Below, piece after piece: positions 7,560-8,617 of a DNA stretch of 8,617 bases. A model generated the notes under the pieces. That model searched no databases and had not been told where the DNA came from. It saw only the letters and a program-made list of their open reading frames with translations. Source of the stretch: an uncultured Oxalobacter sp. (lineage in GTDB: Bacteria > Pseudomonadota > Gammaproteobacteria > Burkholderiales > Burkholderiaceae_D); contig CALGGD010000006.1 in the NCBI GenBank assembly GCA_937916185.1, positions 1 through 8,617 of the forward strand, read 5' to 3'. Numbering within the stretch: the first letter of the stretch is position 1; each line of letters starts with the position of its first letter. The position numbers and the translations under genes were made by a program.

Positions 7560-7588
7560 ATTATACATGCAATCGCCTTAATTGAAAA
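7560..7588 (-). promoter_or_regulatory. Candidate minus-strand promoter
   Basis: On the minus strand a perfect TATAAT (7565-7560) lies 17 bp downstream of TTTTCA (7588-7583), a 4/6 match to the -35 box. The predicted transcript start (about 7552-7553) coincides with the base of the 17-nt-arm hairpin. No minus-strand protein gene follows before 6905. The -35 overlaps the Fur-like site at 7583-7597. Confidence 0.4.
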
Positions 7589-7597
7589 TGATTCTTA
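7583..7597. promoter_or_regulatory. Fur-box-like site 1
   Basis: TGAAAAT-G-ATTCTTA resembles the 7-1-7 Fur box; the surrounding 19-mer (7584-7602) matches 13 of 19 positions of GATAATGATAATCATTATC by hand alignment. It overlaps the -35 of the minus-strand promoter at 7560-7588, the expected place for repression. The region is AT-rich, so this needs a binding test. Confidence 0.4.
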
Positions 7598-7628
7598 TTT
7601 ACTTTTTTCAAAGCCCCTTACACACAGG

Positions 7629-7685
7629 TTTTCCCTATGTTATACAGATGTTATCCCCTGGTCTTCAACAGCTGACCGTGGATAA
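7629..7685. other. Cluster of DnaA-box-like 9-mers
   Basis: Within 57 bp there are TTTTCCCTA (7629-7637), TTATACAGA (7640-7648), TTATCCCCT (7651-7659) and, on the minus strand, TTATCCACG (7685-7677). Only the last is a good match (8 of 9) to TTATCCACA; the others are 7 of 9 or allow a degenerate position. An AT-rich stretch lies beside them at 7580-7610. No dnaA, dnaN or rpmH is in the window, so a chromosomal origin is unlikely. Confidence 0.25.
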
Positions 7686-7737
7686 ACAGGATCCTTAAAG
7701 AATTTCCATGTTGCGGTTTCTTCTCAGGGTCATTGAG

Positions 7738-7854
7738 ATGGCAAAAAGCCGTACAGTATGGGAAAAACTGCCTTATGAACCAGAAGAATCGATTGTCATT
7801 CCGTTTCTTGACCTGTCTGCAGACATGGTCAGGGAAATGGGTGCGCATGAATAG
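7738..7854 (+). CDS. Doubtful small ORF (38 aa; 48 aa from ATG 7708)
   Basis: The ORF reads MAKSRTVWEKLPYEPEESIV and continues to DMVREMGAHE. An AGGG at 7726-7729 sits 8 nt before this ATG, which favours it over the ATG at 7708, which lacks a ribosome site. The composition is protein-like (charged, no low complexity) but two AGG codons and the short length weaken the case. I recognise no family. It ends 22 bp before the minus-strand small-RNA terminator. Confidence 0.25.
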   Translation: MAKSRTVWEKLPYEPEESIVIPFLDLSADMVREMGAHE

Positions 7855-7875
7855 GCAACAGGCAACTTCCAGATG

Positions 7876-7903
7876 AAAAAAAACCCGCTGATAACTCAAC
7901 GGG
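7876..7903 (-). terminator. Rho-independent terminator on the minus strand
   Basis: Read on the minus strand, CCCGTTGA-gtta-TCAGCGGG (7903-7884) forms an 8-bp stem with one U-G wobble and a 4-nt loop, followed at once by eight T (7883-7876). On the plus strand the wobble becomes a mismatch and no T-tract follows, so the direction is clear. No minus-strand gene is there to be terminated other than the proposed small RNA. Confidence 0.75.
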
Positions 7904-7980
7904 CAAGGTAAAAAGACTGGCATAACGCAGACCTGCATTGACCAGAGGAGACTTTCTGAACCAATGCTTTTCAAGTCTAC
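7876..7980 (-). ncRNA. Predicted small RNA of about 105 nt, possibly Fur-regulated
   Basis: This is a candidate trans-acting small RNA. A promoter (TTGCAT, 17 bp, TAGAAT) predicts a start near 7978-7981, and a strong terminator ends it at 7876. The predicted RNA folds into a hairpin in which GCATTG (7967-7962) pairs with CAATGC (7940-7935). The stem continues through two G-U pairs and one bulged U to CAGA/UCUG, with the 8-nt loop AAGUCUCC. UCUCCUC (7951-7945), partly in this loop, is complementary to purine-rich ribosome sites, including 7 nt at the nitroreductase start. A U-rich stretch (about 7914-7918) before the terminator could bind Hfq. A perfect Fur-like palindrome lies next to the -35. 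Size and layout recall iron-responsive RNAs such as RyhB, PrrF or NrrF by analogy only. The alternative, a 112-aa minus-strand ORF from 7989, would run through the terminator and looks unconvincing. Confidence 0.5.
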
Positions 7981-7987
7981 GGAAGCC

Positions 7988-8016
7988 ATTCTATCCCATC
8001 AAACCGCCAAATGCAA
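7988..8016 (-). promoter_or_regulatory. Promoter of the predicted small RNA
   Basis: Minus-strand -35 TTGCAT (8016-8011) and -10 TAGAAT (7993-7988, 5/6) are separated by exactly 17 bp. The Fur-like palindrome (8018-8032) lies directly upstream of the -35, where a bound repressor would still touch the -35 region. Confidence 0.5.
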
Positions 8017-8017
8017 G

Positions 8018-8032
8018 TAAGAATTATTCTTA
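8018..8032. promoter_or_regulatory. Fur-box-like site 2, perfect 7-1-7 palindrome
   Basis: TAAGAAT-T-ATTCTTA is a perfect 15-bp palindrome with the 7-1-7 spacing of Fur boxes, and close to the TGAGAAT/ATTCTCA form seen in many proteobacteria. It abuts the -35 of the predicted small RNA. It shares ATTCTTATTTA with Fur-like site 1. Confidence 0.55.
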
Positions 8033-8153
8033 TTTAAAAAATTCTTCTGGCTGGGGCCTGTCTTCCATGATTATGTTGCCAGAAAACGACTGGAAGGAAA
8101 ACCATGCACCCTGACAGAACCGATAAATGACTGTTTCAACGAAAAATCTCCCT

Positions 8154-8177
8154 TTTCCCTTTTTCCTCATAGGGAAA
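8154..8177. repeat. Inverted repeat TTTCCCT / AGGGAAA
   Basis: Perfect 7-bp arms (8154-8160 and 8171-8177) flank a 10-nt loop in a pyrimidine-rich tract. No T-tract follows on either strand directly, so I do not call it a terminator. Otherwise the stretch 8041-8310 shows no ORF longer than about 15 codons that I can support. Confidence 0.3.
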
Positions 8178-8311
8178 CCTTATCCTGATTCCGATACCCA
8201 TTGGCATCATCCCCTCTCTACTGGTCTAAAAATGGTTATATCTATCTGTGTTTTAAACCTGTAACAGTTTCCCCAATTATGTAAATTTCTGTAAAAAAAC
8301 ACCTGATTACG

Positions 8312-8341
8312 CTGACATGAAAGACTTTAATCAAGTATGAT
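8312..8341 (+). promoter_or_regulatory. Promoter of the repeat-protein gene
   Basis: CTGACA (8312-8317, 5/6) and TATGAT (8336-8341, 5/6) are separated by 18 bp and form one of the best sigma70 promoters in the window. Predicted start near 8348 gives a leader of about 76 nt containing the small hairpin GCAGA-atcc-TCTGC (8355-8368). A second, weaker pair, CTGTCA (8381-8386) and TAAAAT (8403-8408), lies closer to the gene. Confidence 0.6.
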
Positions 8342-8424
8342 GGTCTTGGGAGTGGCAGAATCCTCTGCATGTTCAAGCAGCTGTCACAGTCTTTCAATAG
8401 CATAAAATTCGGATTGAGGGGATT

Positions 8425-8617
8425 ATGAAAAAACTCATTGTTGCCATGATTGGTGCAGCTGTCTTATCCATTCCGGCATTTGCAATTGATGCAGATAGTG
8501 TTTCCACTGAATCGACTGGAAGCCAGATTATGAACCGGGGCGAAAGAAGCGGATCATCCCGTGGCGGTTACATGAACCGGGGCGGAAGCAGCGACAGCCA
8601 GCGGGGCGGTTACATGA
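8425..8617 (+). CDS. Secreted Gly/Arg/Ser-rich tandem-repeat protein (3' end outside window)
   Basis: I do not recognise a family. The 64 visible residues start with a Sec signal peptide (MKKLIVAMIGAAVLSIPAFA, cleavage after A20), then a short acidic Ser/Thr segment (IDADSVSTESTGSQI). From residue 36 there are tandem 14-residue units of the form MNRG-x6-RGGY: residues 36-49, 50-63 and the first residue of a third at 64. At DNA level the units are 42 bp (8530-8571 and 8572-8613), about 31 of 42 bases identical by hand count, with the variable middle coding for Ser/Gly/Asp/Gln/Arg. GAGGGG (8416-8421) is the ribosome site. The mature protein is expected to be disordered and basic in its repeats, placed in periplasm or outside. 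Length and C-terminus are unknown because the window ends. The repeat type (RGG, Tyr) could bind polyanions or self-associate; that is inference. Confidence 0.8.
   Translation, partial: MKKLIVAMIGAAVLSIPAFAIDADSVSTESTGSQIMNRGERSGSSRGGYMNRGGSSDSQRGGYM

Noticed and set aside
7580..7690. Chromosomal replication origin
   Set aside because: The DnaA-like 9-mers are mostly weak and no dnaA, dnaN, rpmH, parAB or gidA gene is present in the window.
7651..7989. 112-aa open frame on the minus strand
   Set aside because: It runs through a strong minus-strand terminator (7903-7876), has an odd Cys/Phe/His-rich composition and no recognisable domain. The promoter -10 also overlaps its start. The small-RNA reading explains the signals better.
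8101..8129. Eight-codon ORF (MHPDRTDK) preceded by AAGGA
   Set aside because: Too short to support as a gene and no downstream gene close enough for a leader peptide role.

Overview
The window looks like a chromosomal segment of a betaproteobacterium of the order Burkholderiales with about 50% GC. An Oxalobacteraceae-type genome would fit, but that is inference. The main clue is smc immediately followed by zipA on the minus strand, a gene order known from this group (usually followed by ligA, which would lie beyond the left edge). A PBP7/PbpG-type endopeptidase is divergent from smc. I see no mobile element, CRISPR array, tRNA or rRNA.

Layout. 1-765 (minus) is zipA, cut by the window edge before its stop. 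770-4282 (minus) is smc, starting at GTG with a pyrimidine-rich leader and no Shine-Dalgarno. 4283-4528 is a divergent promoter region. 4529-6067 (plus) is a PbpG-like endopeptidase with a signal peptide and an unusually long Lys/Ala/Ser-rich extension. 6257-6904 (plus) is an FMN nitroreductase, followed after 24 bp by a small secreted protein of unknown function (6929-7420) and a strong intrinsic terminator (7440-7478). 7421-8424 is about 1 kb with no convincing protein gene. 8425 to the right edge is the start of a secreted protein made of 14-residue Arg-Gly-Gly-Tyr/Met-Asn-Arg-Gly repeats, with a good sigma70 promoter about 75 bp upstream of its 5' end.

The gene-poor kilobase is the most interesting part. 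On the minus strand it holds what looks like a complete small-RNA gene: a perfect 7-1-7 palindrome resembling a Fur box (8018-8032), a -35/-10 pair with 17-bp spacing (8011-8016 and 7988-7993), a stable hairpin whose loop carries UCUCCUC, and an intrinsic terminator with eight U residues (7903-7876). The predicted RNA is about 105 nt. About 435 bp away a second Fur-like site (7583-7597) overlaps another minus-strand promoter, whose predicted transcript starts at the base of a 17-nt-arm hairpin (7489-7552). Between the two lie a group of DnaA-box-like 9-mers and a doubtful small ORF. An iron-responsive RNA locus is the working hypothesis. It rests on pattern recognition only.

How the genes relate: smc and zipA act in chromosome organisation and septation and probably share a transcript. 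The divergent PbpG homologue acts on periplasmic peptidoglycan. The nitroreductase and the small secreted protein probably share a transcript ending at 7478. The right-hand repeat protein appears to be a separate unit.
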